From Flavobacterium aeripolare (GTDB lineage Bacteria > Bacteroidota > Bacteroidia > Flavobacteriales > Flavobacteriaceae): a stretch of 64,000 nucleotides of DNA. Below the pieces are notes generated by a model. That model was not told where the DNA came from, made no database searches, and was given only the letters and a program-made list of their open reading frames with translations. The stretch is taken from NCBI RefSeq assembly GCF_013294025.1, contig NZ_JABSNL010000003.1:266362-330361 (forward strand), written 5' to 3'. The position numbers were made by a program, and so were the translations under genes. The number at the start of each line of letters is the position of its first letter. Within the stretch, counting starts at the first letter, position 1. Shown in pieces: positions 28,963-37,868 of the stretch.

Positions 28963-29918
28963 TACTTCTTAGGTTTATATTTTGATTTTTCGAATAATTC
29001 TTTAGCATCCATATCTAATAATTGTTGTAACGGACTTTCGTTACTATTCATGTATGAACGTACGATTTGCCACCCTATCCACGCCCCTACTCGTCCCGGA
29101 GATTCATTATCTATTTCGAGATAGAATTTTGAAAATGGAGCAGGCTCTATAAATCGCGAACTTAATTTTGCATCGTCACTGTACAACAATTCTCTTTCGA
29201 TAAAATAACGCCACATATAACTCTCATTTTCTTGGCACCATTTTAATTGCTCTGCTGTATATCCCATTTTATCTTCATCACTATACGACGGCAATAAAAC
29301 GTCTTTTAAGTACAACTTCTTTCCTTCTTGAACTATCTTAGTGATGAAATTTTTACTCTTTTGGGGCTTTATTTTACCATTTGCAAAACTATTTACAACA
29401 TCAGGCATTATTTGTTTTGGTTCAAAATTAGCTTTTATATAATTTGGAAATTGATAAAAGCGATGCTCTTTTCCCAAATAAAGTTCGAGTGAAACAATCA
29501 CCAAACTATCGGCATAAATACTTTTATTAGTATAATCCATTTCTGAGATCACTGTGACTAACTTTGGCGTTTTTGTTTCAGGAAAATAATACTTCATTCG
29601 CTTCACTAAATCCGTCAAATCAGTGGTAACAGGGCTTAAGTCGTTAAATTTCTTTTCTACCTCACCATATAATTCTCTCCATTGTGGATTTGTCATTTTA
29701 TCAATCCAGACTTGATCATCATTTCCTACAGGAAAAAAATAAGGAAATTGCTTTTTAACTTCAGATAAGTTTTCGGGAGCTGTTTCAAAGAAAATTTTAT
29801 CAAATCGCTCTACCTTTATTGTTACAGAAGTCTCATTTATCTCTCTTTCAATCTTATCTTTCTTTCCACAAGACACAAAAAAGACGCATAGAACCAAACT
29901 ATAAATATATATTTTCAT
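28962..29918 (-). CDS. gldB: Gliding motility lipoprotein GldB (318 aa)
   Basis: Lipoprotein required for gliding in Flavobacterium. The N-terminus is a short signal with lipobox FVSCG (Cys17). The mature protein has the GldB-type ERFDKIFFE start, a long alpha-helical middle, and near the C-terminus SPGRVGAWIGWQIVRSYM, a His-less segment typical of this family. Its genomic partner gldC directly follows. A predicted -7 box is present about 65 bases upstream. Confidence 0.93.
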   Translation of the reverse strand: MKIYIYSLVLCVFFVSCGKKDKIEREINETSVTIKVERFDKIFFETAPENLSEVKKQFPYFFPVGNDDQVWIDKMTNPQWRELYGEVEKKFNDLSPVTTDLTDLVKRMKYYFPETKTPKLVTVISEMDYTNKSIYADSLVIVSLELYLGKEHRFYQFPNYIKANFEPKQIMPDVVNSFANGKIKPQKSKNFITKIVQEGKKLYLKDVLLPSYSDEDKMGYTAEQLKWCQENESYMWRYFIERELLYSDDAKLSSRFIEPAPFSKFYLEIDNESPGRVGAWIGWQIVRSYMNSNESPLQQLLDMDAKELFEKSKYKPKK

Positions 29919-29981
29919 TTTTTTTAATTAAATTTGCATCAGAAATACCACTCAAAAACAAAATCCTAATATTTGATCTTG

Positions 29982-29989
29982 CAAATATA
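29982..29989 (-). promoter_or_regulatory. Predicted -7 box for gldB
   Basis: Minus-strand TATATTTG matches TAnnTTTG, giving a leader of roughly 55-60 bases before the gldB ATG. This short 100-base divergent region must also carry the nadE promoter, which I could not place. Confidence 0.5.
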
Positions 29990-30018
29990 CATTGCTCGTA
30001 GTTAAAAGTTAAACTATT

Positions 30019-30822
30019 ATGACTAAAAAAAGTACTATTCAAGTTGAAGAAGTAAATGATCATATTGTAAGCTGGCTAAAAGATTATGCCAAAAACGCAA
30101 ACGTAAACGGGTTTGTCGTAGGCATATCAGGGGGAATTGATTCCGCAGTTACCTCCACTCTTTGTGCCCAAACGGGACTAAAAGTTTTATGCATTGAAAT
30201 GCCCATACATCAACATGCTAGCCATGTGAGTAGAGGCAAAGAACACATTAAGCAGTTGCAAGACAAATTTACTAATGTTTCAAGCGTAGAAGCAGACTTA
30301 ACTGCTAGTTTTGAAACGTTTAAAAAAGCATTACCCACAGAACAAGTTGACGAGACCAAGCTAAATCTTACTCTAGCTAATACTAGAGCTAGACTACGCA
30401 TGACCACTCTTTACTATTTTGCTGGAATACACGGCTTACTAGTTGCTGGCACAGGAAACAAAGTCGAAGATTTCGGCGTTGGTTTCTATACTAAGTACGG
30501 TGATGGCGGCGTAGATTTAAGTCCGATAGCAGATTTAATGAAATCAGAAGTTTTTGCTTTAGGCGCTTATTTAAAAGTACCACAATCTATTTTAATTGCA
30601 CAGCCATCTGATGGTTTGTTTGGAGACGACAAGTCAGACGAAGATCAGTTAGGCGCGAGCTATGATGAATTAGAATGGGCTATGATAAGCGACGAAAAGG
30701 GAGTTAGTTTAGATGGTTTTACTGAGAGAGAAAAAGTTGTGTTTTCGATCTACAAAAAATTAAATAGGATAAATCAACATAAGATGAACCCTATTCCGGT
30801 ATGTTTAATAAATAGAAAGTAA
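30019..30822 (+). CDS. nadE: NH3-dependent NAD+ synthetase NadE (267 aa)
   Basis: Converts deamido-NAD+ to NAD+ using ATP and ammonia, the last step of NAD synthesis. The PP-loop motif SGGIDS (37-42) is present. LANTRARLRMTTLYYFA and GTGNKVEDFGVGFYTKYGDGGVD match the deamido-NAD binding region, and LFGDDKSDEDQLG also fits. There is no glutaminase domain, so it uses free ammonia. The gene is divergent from gldB. Confidence 0.96.
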   Translation: MTKKSTIQVEEVNDHIVSWLKDYAKNANVNGFVVGISGGIDSAVTSTLCAQTGLKVLCIEMPIHQHASHVSRGKEHIKQLQDKFTNVSSVEADLTASFETFKKALPTEQVDETKLNLTLANTRARLRMTTLYYFAGIHGLLVAGTGNKVEDFGVGFYTKYGDGGVDLSPIADLMKSEVFALGAYLKVPQSILIAQPSDGLFGDDKSDEDQLGASYDELEWAMISDEKGVSLDGFTEREKVVFSIYKKLNRINQHKMNPIPVCLINRK

Positions 30823-30840
30823 GATAATTACTTATTAAAT

Positions 30841-30854
30841 TTGGAATTCTCCAA
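30841..30854. promoter_or_regulatory. Short inverted repeat before the response-regulator gene
   Basis: TTGGA (30841-30845) and TCCAA (30850-30854) flank four bases. About 20 bases further comes an AT-rich TATTTTTA resembling a -7 box, so this could be a -33 region overlapped by an operator. The evidence is weak. Confidence 0.3.
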
Positions 30855-30910
30855 TATTTTAACTATTTTTAATAAAACATTCCACTAACAACTCTTAAAA
30901 AAATAAAATT

Positions 30911-31540
30911 ATGATAAAAGTTTGTTTAGCTGATAACTATCCCGTGGTACACTTTGGGGTGAAATCTTACTTTAAAGACCATTCAGACATTTCAATTACT
31001 GCCAATGTAGGTAGTTTTTTAATGATTCGTGACATTCTTCTAACAAAGGAGATAGACGTATTGTTACTAGACCTAGAACTAGAAGGACTTGCAAGTATTT
31101 TTGAAGTAAAAGCAATGTTAAAAAATTTCCCCAATACTAGAATTATCATTTATAGTGGTCTTTCTGAACAAATTTATGCCCCTAATGCGATTAAAGCAGG
31201 AGCTTCTGGATATGTTCACAAGAAGGAAAAATTAGAAACATTAGGTCAATCGATTGTAAAGGTTTACCAAGGAAAAATAATCATGAATGAAACCGTTAAG
31301 AAAAACTTGGCTCTTATTGCTAAGCAAAGTAAAAGCGAACGTTTATACCGTAAATTATCTAACCGTGAAGTTGAAGTATTACGTTACTTAAGCGGTGGTA
31401 AAAAGAACCATGAAATTGCTGAAATTTTAGGACTTAATGAAAAAACAATTAGTACTTATAAATTGCGTCTTTTGACAAAGTTAAACGTAACCAACCTTGT
31501 TGATTTAGTAAACAAAGCTAAAACGTTAGAAATTGTCTAA
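30911..31540 (+). CDS. NarL/LuxR-type response regulator (209 aa)
   Basis: Two-component response regulator with a receiver domain (about residues 1-120) and a LuxR-type helix-turn-helix (about 145-205). The likely phospho-acceptor is Asp54 (VLLLDLELEG). The acidic pocket is ADN with a single Asp8, and the switch Ser/Thr lies in IIIYSGLSE with a Lys in HKKEK. The HTH contains LSNREVEVLRYLSGGKKNHEIAEILG. No histidine kinase is adjacent, so its partner is elsewhere. Its stop codon abuts the stop of dnaG on the other strand with no base between. Confidence 0.9.
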   Translation: MIKVCLADNYPVVHFGVKSYFKDHSDISITANVGSFLMIRDILLTKEIDVLLLDLELEGLASIFEVKAMLKNFPNTRIIIYSGLSEQIYAPNAIKAGASGYVHKKEKLETLGQSIVKVYQGKIIMNETVKKNLALIAKQSKSERLYRKLSNREVEVLRYLSGGKKNHEIAEILGLNEKTISTYKLRLLTKLNVTNLVDLVNKAKTLEIV

Positions 31541-33514
31541 TTAAAATCGCGACATTACCCTCCCCAACTTTTTAGAAAATGCTAGCGTTAGTCCGTTATA
31601 ATCTTGAATCATAGTCATCGACTCAATATTATCTGCGCCTGGAGCAATAGTAGCTTTCAATTCTTCTATAATTCTACCTACGAGGTACCATCGCATAGTC
31701 AATATTGTTTCTGCAACATTCTGTGCTATGGTATCGTTTTTAGATTTCGGAAAAATATTTTGACCTTCCCAATTATGCATAATTAGTCGCTCGTCTTCCA
31801 TTAGGATATCTGTGACTTCTTGTGCAAATTCTGGTTGTAGATGCATCAAATATTGTTCTAGACTAAAAGCTTCATTTTGTAGATAATAATTTATTAAGTC
31901 ATTAAATATATCTTTGAATAAAGGATTAGCAAGTTCGACCTCATCCTCTTGCAGACTAAGATAAATTCTTTGAAAAACTTTATATTCCTTCTTCTCAGTT
32001 ACCATTACAATCTCACCATCTTCATTGGTACGCATAAAGGTATCTTCAAACTCTTCAGTTTTATTACCATACAACAATAAAATCTCGATGATCTTTCGCT
32101 CCAAGCGATATAAAATATCTACTTTTTCAACTTCACCTTGCTCCTCATTTCTAACAACTTCAAAAGCTTGTTTCCCTTGTTCTTGTTTTTGTTTCTTACT
32201 AATCTCGGCACTATCTTTTTGAGACAGCTGCGCTAATGTACTTACTAAAACCTGTTCTGAAATATCCATGATACGCGAACACTCTTGTATGTAAACTTCG
32301 CGTTGAATACGATCTGGAATTTTAGAAATACTCGTGACCATATCTCTAATCAGGTCGGCTTTTTTAATAGGATCGTTCTTTGCCTCATCCATTAAGGTCG
32401 ATGCTTTGAACTGTATAAAATCTTTAGCGTTTTCATCTAAGTACGCAACCAATTCGTCATGAGAGGTTTTCTTGGCAAAGCTATCAGGGTCTTCTCCATC
32501 AGGAAAAGTACACACTTTTACATTCATACCTTCTTCAAGAATCAAATCAATTCCACGAATTGCGGCACGTAAACCTGCAGCATCACCGTCAAATAGCACC
32601 GTAATATTCTTAGTCAATCTATTAACCAAACGAATTTGATCCGGAGTTAAAGCAGTTCCTGAAGACGAAACGACATTCTCTATACCCGCCTGATTAAACT
32701 GAATCACATCAGTATATCCTTCAACTAAATAACAATTATTCAATTTTGCAATGGATTGTTTCGCTTGAAAAATACCGTATAGTACTTTACTTTTATGGTA
32801 AATATCACTTTCGGGTGAATTGAGGTATTTTGCGGCTTTCTTATCATTAGTTAAAATTCGACCACCAAAACCCAATATACGGCCAGACATACTTTGAATA
32901 GGAAACATTACACGCCCTTTAAAACGGTCAAAAGGTCGGTCTTCACGAGCAATAGTTAAACCTGTACTTTCTAGAAATTCTAATTTATATCCTTTTCCAA
33001 GGGCTTCTTTAGTAAAAGCATCCCATGATTCTGGTGAATATCCTAAGCTAAATTTTTCGATTGTTTCAGCCTTAAAACCCCTTTCTTTAAAATAAGAAAG
33101 TCCAATTGCTTTACCTTCTTCTGACTTTAAAAGTGTTTTATGAAAATATTCTTTTGCAAACTCTGATACAAGATACATACTTTCACGAACATCAGTAATA
33201 GCTTTTTCGGCATCTGTTTGCTCAGTTTCTTCGATTTCGATATTGTACTTGTTAGCCAAATATCGAATAGCTTCTGGATAGGTAAAATGAGAATGCTCCA
33301 TTAAAAACGCAACAGAATTTCCTCCTTTTCCAGAACTAAAATCTTTCCAAATTCCCTTTGCAGGCGAAACCATAAAGGATGGTGAACGCTCATCAGAAAA
33401 CGGACTCAAGCCTTTGAAATTACTACCGGCACGTTTTAAATTAACAAAATCACCAATAACTTCCTCTACTCGAGCAGTTTCGAAAACAGTATCTATAGTC
33501 GCTTTTGAAATCAA
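31541..33514 (-). CDS. dnaG: DNA primase DnaG (657 aa) with a degenerate zinc-binding domain
   Basis: Synthesises RNA primers for replication. The N-terminal CHC2 zinc-ribbon fold is recognisable (GLSPFSDERSPSFMVSPAKG, then WKDFSSGKGG), but all four metal ligands are replaced: Ser37, Ser40, Asp58 and Ser61 stand at the usual Cys, His, Cys, Cys positions. The catalytic TOPRIM region is intact (NCYLVEGYTDVIQF, then ITVLFDGDAAGLRAA). The RNA polymerase basic domain is present (GRVMFPIQSMSGRILGFGGR). The C-terminal helicase-binding part is Glu-rich and diverged. I believe ligand loss is shared by related Flavobacteriaceae primases, but this needs checking. Confidence 0.95.
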   Translation of the reverse strand: MISKATIDTVFETARVEEVIGDFVNLKRAGSNFKGLSPFSDERSPSFMVSPAKGIWKDFSSGKGGNSVAFLMEHSHFTYPEAIRYLANKYNIEIEETEQTDAEKAITDVRESMYLVSEFAKEYFHKTLLKSEEGKAIGLSYFKERGFKAETIEKFSLGYSPESWDAFTKEALGKGYKLEFLESTGLTIAREDRPFDRFKGRVMFPIQSMSGRILGFGGRILTNDKKAAKYLNSPESDIYHKSKVLYGIFQAKQSIAKLNNCYLVEGYTDVIQFNQAGIENVVSSSGTALTPDQIRLVNRLTKNITVLFDGDAAGLRAAIRGIDLILEEGMNVKVCTFPDGEDPDSFAKKTSHDELVAYLDENAKDFIQFKASTLMDEAKNDPIKKADLIRDMVTSISKIPDRIQREVYIQECSRIMDISEQVLVSTLAQLSQKDSAEISKKQKQEQGKQAFEVVRNEEQGEVEKVDILYRLERKIIEILLLYGNKTEEFEDTFMRTNEDGEIVMVTEKKEYKVFQRIYLSLQEDEVELANPLFKDIFNDLINYYLQNEAFSLEQYLMHLQPEFAQEVTDILMEDERLIMHNWEGQNIFPKSKNDTIAQNVAETILTMRWYLVGRIIEELKATIAPGADNIESMTMIQDYNGLTLAFSKKLGRVMSRF

Positions 33515-33566
33515 TTTATTTTGGGGTAAAAGTTATAAAAAGTCAAAGTTACAAAGTTTTTAAATA

Positions 33567-33606
33567 GCAAAACCCTTTCGAGATTTATTATCTGAAAGGG
33601 GTTTGC
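33567..33606 (-). terminator. Hairpin after the outer-membrane protein gene of the sigma operon
   Basis: A long imperfect inverted repeat (GCAAAACCCTTTCGAGAT with ATCTGAAAGGGGTTTGC) follows the gene ending at 33626 on the minus strand. The T-run after it is short (TATTTAAA), so termination is likely but not strong. Confidence 0.6.
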
Positions 33607-33625
33607 CAACTAACTCAAAAACGTT

Positions 33626-35242
33626 CTAATTAAAATCAAAACGAACACCAAGTGACACGTTATTTTGTTTTACTACATTGTCTTTAAACAAAGGATTTAG
33701 ATCATATTTTAAGTATAAACTTGTCGCTCCATAACCTACGTAAGTACTTAACCCATATATAAAATTACTGGTATTAAAACCTCCTTTGTACTTATCCGTA
33801 ACATCATGATTATCTACCTGATATTCTAGTATTTGTTTCGTTTTTAACCTTGCTCCAGCGTAACCTCCAAAACCTATTCTCCAGGATTGATGCGATTTAT
33901 AATAGATACGATCTTCTTTTACCGTTTTCCCTGAAAAATCAAGTTCTAAATGCAGTGGCACTACTAAATAGACATTTCTCAATCGCGCATCATCAATTCG
34001 AATACTATTAAACGCTGGGTTAGAGCTATTCGTTTGAAGAATAGTTTGCTTGCCGCTCGTTTCAAAAAATCGATTATCAGTAGGTTTCAAATTATTATAC
34101 ATTAAAGACAAACCATATTTTGCATGCAATAAATTATTATTTTCAACAAGTCGAGTATTGTACGTAACTCCCCATTCGTAAAAATGAGAAGCGGCATATC
34201 TAAAATCAGATTTGTTTACTGAGCCATTAGTTACAAGATTATTTAATCCCGCTGCTACAACAAGCTGACTTGTGGTACGTTTAGATTGACGTTCCTCTTT
34301 GTCCTCTTGTCCATTGTACACTTTTAAAGAAGTGATATTGATCTCGGTTTGTCTCTCCCCTATTTCACCAGTATTATTCCCCATAATGATTGTCCTGCCC
34401 CCACTACGGGTATCTTTTTCCTCGGTTATTTTTCCATTTACTTTATCTTGAACTAATTGATTCAGTTTTCCTTGTTCTAAAGTTACTCGTGTTTCGATTA
34501 CGGCGGCATGAACTTTTGCTCTTTCCAGTTTCAGTTCGTCTGCGTTTGCTTTAGTAATTACACCATCAGCAAGATCTTTATCGATTTTTTCAATTTCAGT
34601 TTTTAAGGCTTCTTTCTCACCTTCAGTTATTTTCTTGATTTCATTAGCGATTGCCTTTGCTCTTTTCTCGAATGAAATGACTTTATGATCTCTACCTTTG
34701 TTGTAACCAGTCTCAGGAATGCTATCGTCAACAATCTCTAATTTTACATCTTTAAACCAAATTTGTCCTGTGCCATCTAACAATACACCGTATGAAATAG
34801 AAGTTGCTTCTTGAGGAACAAATAAAACCACTTCGTATTTTTCCCAATCGTTAGTTCTTTTAATTCCTCTATTTTGCATGTTATCGAAAGCTAGAACATC
34901 GGTACTGTAATAATCAACACGCATCCATAAACCAGCCCAGCTTCTTACATTTTCGCTTTTTACATAGCCCGTCATTTTAACTGTTTTACCTAAATACCCC
35001 TCTGATTTTATCGTTTTCATAAGTGTGCCAAACCCATAAACCTTATTTTTGATTGATTTAATTTTAAATGTATTTTGATTATCAGACGCTGCATTTTTTT
35101 CAAGGCTCATTTCATAATTTGGTGATTCTGCTTGCCAATAGCTCCAGTCTTGAATATATTTATAACTGCCTTTATCCTGGGCATGTATTTTTACAGCAAA
35201 AGCCGACAAAAATAGGATGCTAAATAAAATAATTTTTTTCAT
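33626..35242 (-). CDS. Outer-membrane beta-barrel protein with CBM-like N-domain and coiled coil (538 aa)
   Basis: Secreted protein with a signal peptide (residues 1-21, ending HAQ). Residues about 25-175 resemble a carbohydrate-binding-like jelly roll (GYVKSENVRSWAGLWMRVD, then LLDGTGQIWFKDVKLEIVD). About 195-275 is a charged coiled coil (ALKTEIEKIDKDL). About 320-538 looks like an outer-membrane beta-barrel of the porin-like type, with alternating strands, many aromatic girdle residues and a final strand ending in FDFN. It is the last gene of the sigma/anti-sigma-like operon, 52 bases downstream, and may be its main target. The ligand is unknown. Confidence 0.65.
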   Translation of the reverse strand: MKKIILFSILFLSAFAVKIHAQDKGSYKYIQDWSYWQAESPNYEMSLEKNAASDNQNTFKIKSIKNKVYGFGTLMKTIKSEGYLGKTVKMTGYVKSENVRSWAGLWMRVDYYSTDVLAFDNMQNRGIKRTNDWEKYEVVLFVPQEATSISYGVLLDGTGQIWFKDVKLEIVDDSIPETGYNKGRDHKVISFEKRAKAIANEIKKITEGEKEALKTEIEKIDKDLADGVITKANADELKLERAKVHAAVIETRVTLEQGKLNQLVQDKVNGKITEEKDTRSGGRTIIMGNNTGEIGERQTEINITSLKVYNGQEDKEERQSKRTTSQLVVAAGLNNLVTNGSVNKSDFRYAASHFYEWGVTYNTRLVENNNLLHAKYGLSLMYNNLKPTDNRFFETSGKQTILQTNSSNPAFNSIRIDDARLRNVYLVVPLHLELDFSGKTVKEDRIYYKSHQSWRIGFGGYAGARLKTKQILEYQVDNHDVTDKYKGGFNTSNFIYGLSTYVGYGATSLYLKYDLNPLFKDNVVKQNNVSLGVRFDFN

Positions 35243-35294
35243 GATTTTCGTTTTTTGATTATTGTTCGTTTTTTGATTGATGATTGATTTATGC

Positions 35295-36023
35295 TTATTC
35301 TTCGTAATTTCTATTCACTAAAACTGTTTTAATACTATTGAAATTTTTACTCAACTTTATCAACGCAGTCTCTCTAAAAGTTTGATTTAATTCGGTTTCT
35401 GCACTAGAAAGCAAGCTTTTCGGATTGACGGCATAGCTTTGTTTTGGAAAATTAGTAGTTTTTTCAGTTCCAGATTTATCTAATTTTGTGTTAGTAACTG
35501 TTGCTAACAATTCAGTCGCTGAAATGTATTTATTATTACTTGTAGTTGCGATGTCTTTAGTGGCAAGATCCGATGCTAAGTTCTCTTTCTCCTTAACAAT
35601 AGTAGCAACTGTTGTAACTAAAAGCTGACCTTCTTTACCATTTGTTATTTTTTTAGGTGTCACTTTAGTTACGACAACTTGCATCGGCTTACTGTTTTGA
35701 GTTCTCTCTTTTTCAGCAGCTACTCCTTCTTTTTTCACCATTTCCTCTTTTTTAGGAAGCACTATCTTATTTCGATCCACGACTACAGGCGCACTCTTTA
35801 GGATCAGCTTGCTATCAAAATTCAAATTAAAGACCGTGGTAAGAAATAAAAAACCAATAAGGCCAGCCGCGATGAATACCCAAGTACGTCTCTTTTTTTT
35901 ACTTTTAGAAGTTTCTGAATTCGCTAGCATGGATTCCAACTCACCCCAAGCATCAGCCGAAGGCGCAATCGTTCTTGCCTCCATTTTTACTTTGATATTC
36001 TTATCGAATTTATTTGGCTCCAT
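35295..36023 (-). CDS. Anti-sigma-factor-like membrane protein (242 aa)
   Basis: Membrane protein encoded directly after an ECF sigma factor, with its ATG inside the sigma gene (14-base overlap), so the two are translationally coupled. The cytoplasmic N-terminus contains PSADAWGELESMLAN, similar to anti-sigma N-terminal segments of this phylum. One transmembrane helix follows (VFIAAGLIGFLFLTTVF, about residues 50-66), then a long periplasmic part that is Lys/Thr-rich and low in complexity. A zinc anti-sigma motif (HxxxCxxC) is absent. The upstream Met at 36029 is an alternative start. Confidence 0.7.
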   Translation of the reverse strand: MEPNKFDKNIKVKMEARTIAPSADAWGELESMLANSETSKSKKKRRTWVFIAAGLIGFLFLTTVFNLNFDSKLILKSAPVVVDRNKIVLPKKEEMVKKEGVAAEKERTQNSKPMQVVVTKVTPKKITNGKEGQLLVTTVATIVKEKENLASDLATKDIATTSNNKYISATELLATVTNTKLDKSGTEKTTNFPKQSYAVNPKSLLSSAETELNQTFRETALIKLSKNFNSIKTVLVNRNYEE

Positions 36024-36570
36024 AATCATATTTTTTTGTTGCATTAATTTTCTGTTGCAAAATCTTTCTTGCATGTGACAATTGCGATTTTGACGTCCCC
36101 TCATTTATCCCCAGCATCACCGCTATTTCTTTATGTTTGAATCCCTCAATCGCATAGAGATTAAAAACCATCTTATACCCTTCAGGTAAATTATCAATCA
36201 ATAATTGAATGGGGCCCACTTCTAAATCGCACTCATTATCAACTGTGCTTTCTTCTATATAAAAACTATCTTCTATGAAATTTACTTTTTTATGCACACG
36301 CAAAAAAGAAATGCATTCGTTTACCATAATTCGCCTAATCCAACCTTCGAAGCTTCCATTGTGTTCAAAATTTTTCAAACTAGTGAAGGCTTTCATAAAA
36401 GAAGTAATCATAACATCCTCAGCTTGCTGCACATCTTTTACATACAAACGACAGATGCTTAACATTTTTGGAGAAAACCTAGAATAGATTTGTTGCTGCG
36501 CTTGCCGATTGTTATCGACAGCTAGCTGAATCATTTTTCTTTCCTCTTGATGTAAGTTGATTACTTTCAA
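36010..36570 (-). CDS. ECF-type RNA polymerase sigma factor (186 aa)
   Basis: Extracytoplasmic-function sigma-70 factor. Region 2 covers about residues 25-95 (YSRFSPKMLSICRLYVKDVQQAEDV, then FEGWIRRIMVNECISFLR) and region 4 about 125-180 (LPEGYKMVFNLYAIEGFKHKEIAVMLG, with HTH continuation EGTSKSQLSHARKIL). Regions 1 and 3 are missing, as in all ECF factors. It heads an operon with a membrane anti-sigma-like gene and an outer-membrane protein. A -35/-10-like pair of ECF type lies just upstream and suggests self-activation. Confidence 0.93.
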   Translation of the reverse strand: MKVINLHQEERKMIQLAVDNNRQAQQQIYSRFSPKMLSICRLYVKDVQQAEDVMITSFMKAFTSLKNFEHNGSFEGWIRRIMVNECISFLRVHKKVNFIEDSFYIEESTVDNECDLEVGPIQLLIDNLPEGYKMVFNLYAIEGFKHKEIAVMLGINEGTSKSQLSHARKILQQKINATKKYDYGAK

Positions 36571-36598
36571 AGTTGTTGTAAAGGGTTTCTATAACTAT

Positions 36599-36625
36599 AG
36601 ACGAATGTCGATGCAAAAAGGTTGC
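36599..36625 (-). promoter_or_regulatory. Candidate ECF-dependent promoter (autoregulation)
   Basis: On the minus strand GCAACC (36620-36625) is followed after 16 bases by CGTCT (36599-36603). An AAC-containing -35 and a CGTC-containing -10 at 16-17 bases are the usual ECF promoter layout. The start site would be about 20 bases before the sigma-factor ATG. Confidence 0.55.
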
Positions 36626-36697
36626 ATGAAGGTAAAAATAAATATAAAAAATTATCCTTAGTCAGGATTCTTGTTTCGTCAGAAAGATAAAACGAAA

Positions 36698-37675
36698 CTA
36701 TTTCTTTCTCTCAATAACGTAATTCACCATTAAGATTAAAGCGTCTTTAAAATCAGAAGCAGGATAGTTGTCTAATAGCATTAGTGCTTCTTGCTGAAAG
36801 TCAGTCATTTTGTCTTCGGCGTAAGCCAAACCATTGTGATCCTTTACAAAAGCAATTACTTCTTTGACTCTTTTTTTGTCTTTGTTGTGGTTTTTTATTG
36901 AGTTGATTAACCACGACTTTTCTTTAGCAGTGCAGGTACTTAAAACATGAATTAAAGGAAGCGTCATTTTTTGTTCCTTGATATCAATTCCGGTTGGTTT
37001 CCCAATAGCTTCATCTGTGTAATCAAACAAGTCGTCTTTGATTTGGAAAGCCATCCCGATCAGTTCGCCAAATTTCCGCATATTTTCCACTTGCACGGCA
37101 TCTTCAATTACAGATTTTGCACCAAGAGCACAGCAAGCCGCAATAAGGGTAGCGGTTTTTTTTCGAATAATTTCGTAATAAATATCTTCTGTAATATCAA
37201 GTCGTCGCGCTTTTTCGATTTGGAGTAACTCGCCTTCGCTCATTTCGCGTACAGCGACAGAAATAATTTTTAGTAAATCAAAATCGTCATTATCTATTGA
37301 CAGCAACAACCCTTTTGACAACAAATAATCTCCAACTAGTACCGCAATTTTATTTTTCCAAAGTGCATTGATCGAGAAAAAACCGCGACGGCGATTACTA
37401 TCATCTACTACGTCATCATGCACTAAAGTGGCTGTATGAATAAGCTCAATAACACAAGCTCCACGATAAGTTCGTTCATTTATTGTACCACCAGAAACCA
37501 TCTTAGCAGTAAGAAAAACAAACATAGGACGCATTTGCTTCCCTTTGCGGTTTACAATGTAATAGGTAATTCTATTAAGTAAAGCCACTTGTGAAGTCAT
37601 CGATTCATAGAACTTTTTTTCAAAAAGTTCCATTTCGTTAAAGATGGGCTGTTTTATTTGTGAGGTAACATTCAT
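36698..37675 (-). CDS. Polyprenyl diphosphate synthase (325 aa)
   Basis: Trans-type isoprenyl diphosphate synthase making the long prenyl chain, most likely for menaquinone. Both aspartate-rich motifs are present: LVHDDVVDDSNRRRG (first DDxxD) and FQIKDDLFDYTDEAIGKPTG (second). The KPTGIDIKEQKMTLP motif also matches the family. Length is that of octaprenyl or heptaprenyl synthases. A weak GTTTCGT/ACGAAAC inverted repeat covers its stop codon. The chain length cannot be told from the sequence. Confidence 0.93.
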   Translation of the reverse strand: MNVTSQIKQPIFNEMELFEKKFYESMTSQVALLNRITYYIVNRKGKQMRPMFVFLTAKMVSGGTINERTYRGACVIELIHTATLVHDDVVDDSNRRRGFFSINALWKNKIAVLVGDYLLSKGLLLSIDNDDFDLLKIISVAVREMSEGELLQIEKARRLDITEDIYYEIIRKKTATLIAACCALGAKSVIEDAVQVENMRKFGELIGMAFQIKDDLFDYTDEAIGKPTGIDIKEQKMTLPLIHVLSTCTAKEKSWLINSIKNHNKDKKRVKEVIAFVKDHNGLAYAEDKMTDFQQEALMLLDNYPASDFKDALILMVNYVIERKK

Positions 37676-37836
37676 TTAGACATCAAAGTTACAGCTTTTA
37701 AGAAAAAAGAAAGCCATTTTAGACAAATTTAAACATTGAATTCACGAAAAACATCTAATTAACATTGGTAACCTATTCTTAATTGCAACTATTGTTTTGT
37801 TAAAGTTTTCTTAATCACATCCCGTGAGTAGACCGA

Positions 37837-37844
37837 TAGTTTTG
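37837..37844 (+). promoter_or_regulatory. Predicted -7 box for the first susC operon
   Basis: TAGTTTTG fits TAnnTTTG and lies 25 bases before the ATG of the 37869 gene. No TTG is seen at the expected -33 spacing. Confidence 0.5.
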
Positions 37845-37868
37845 CACGACAAACATAACTACTAAAAA

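Noticed and set aside
36672..36698. Terminator of the polyprenyl synthase gene
   Set aside because: GTTTCGT/ACGAAAC is complementary but has a 12-base loop and no T-run, so I do not list it as a terminator.
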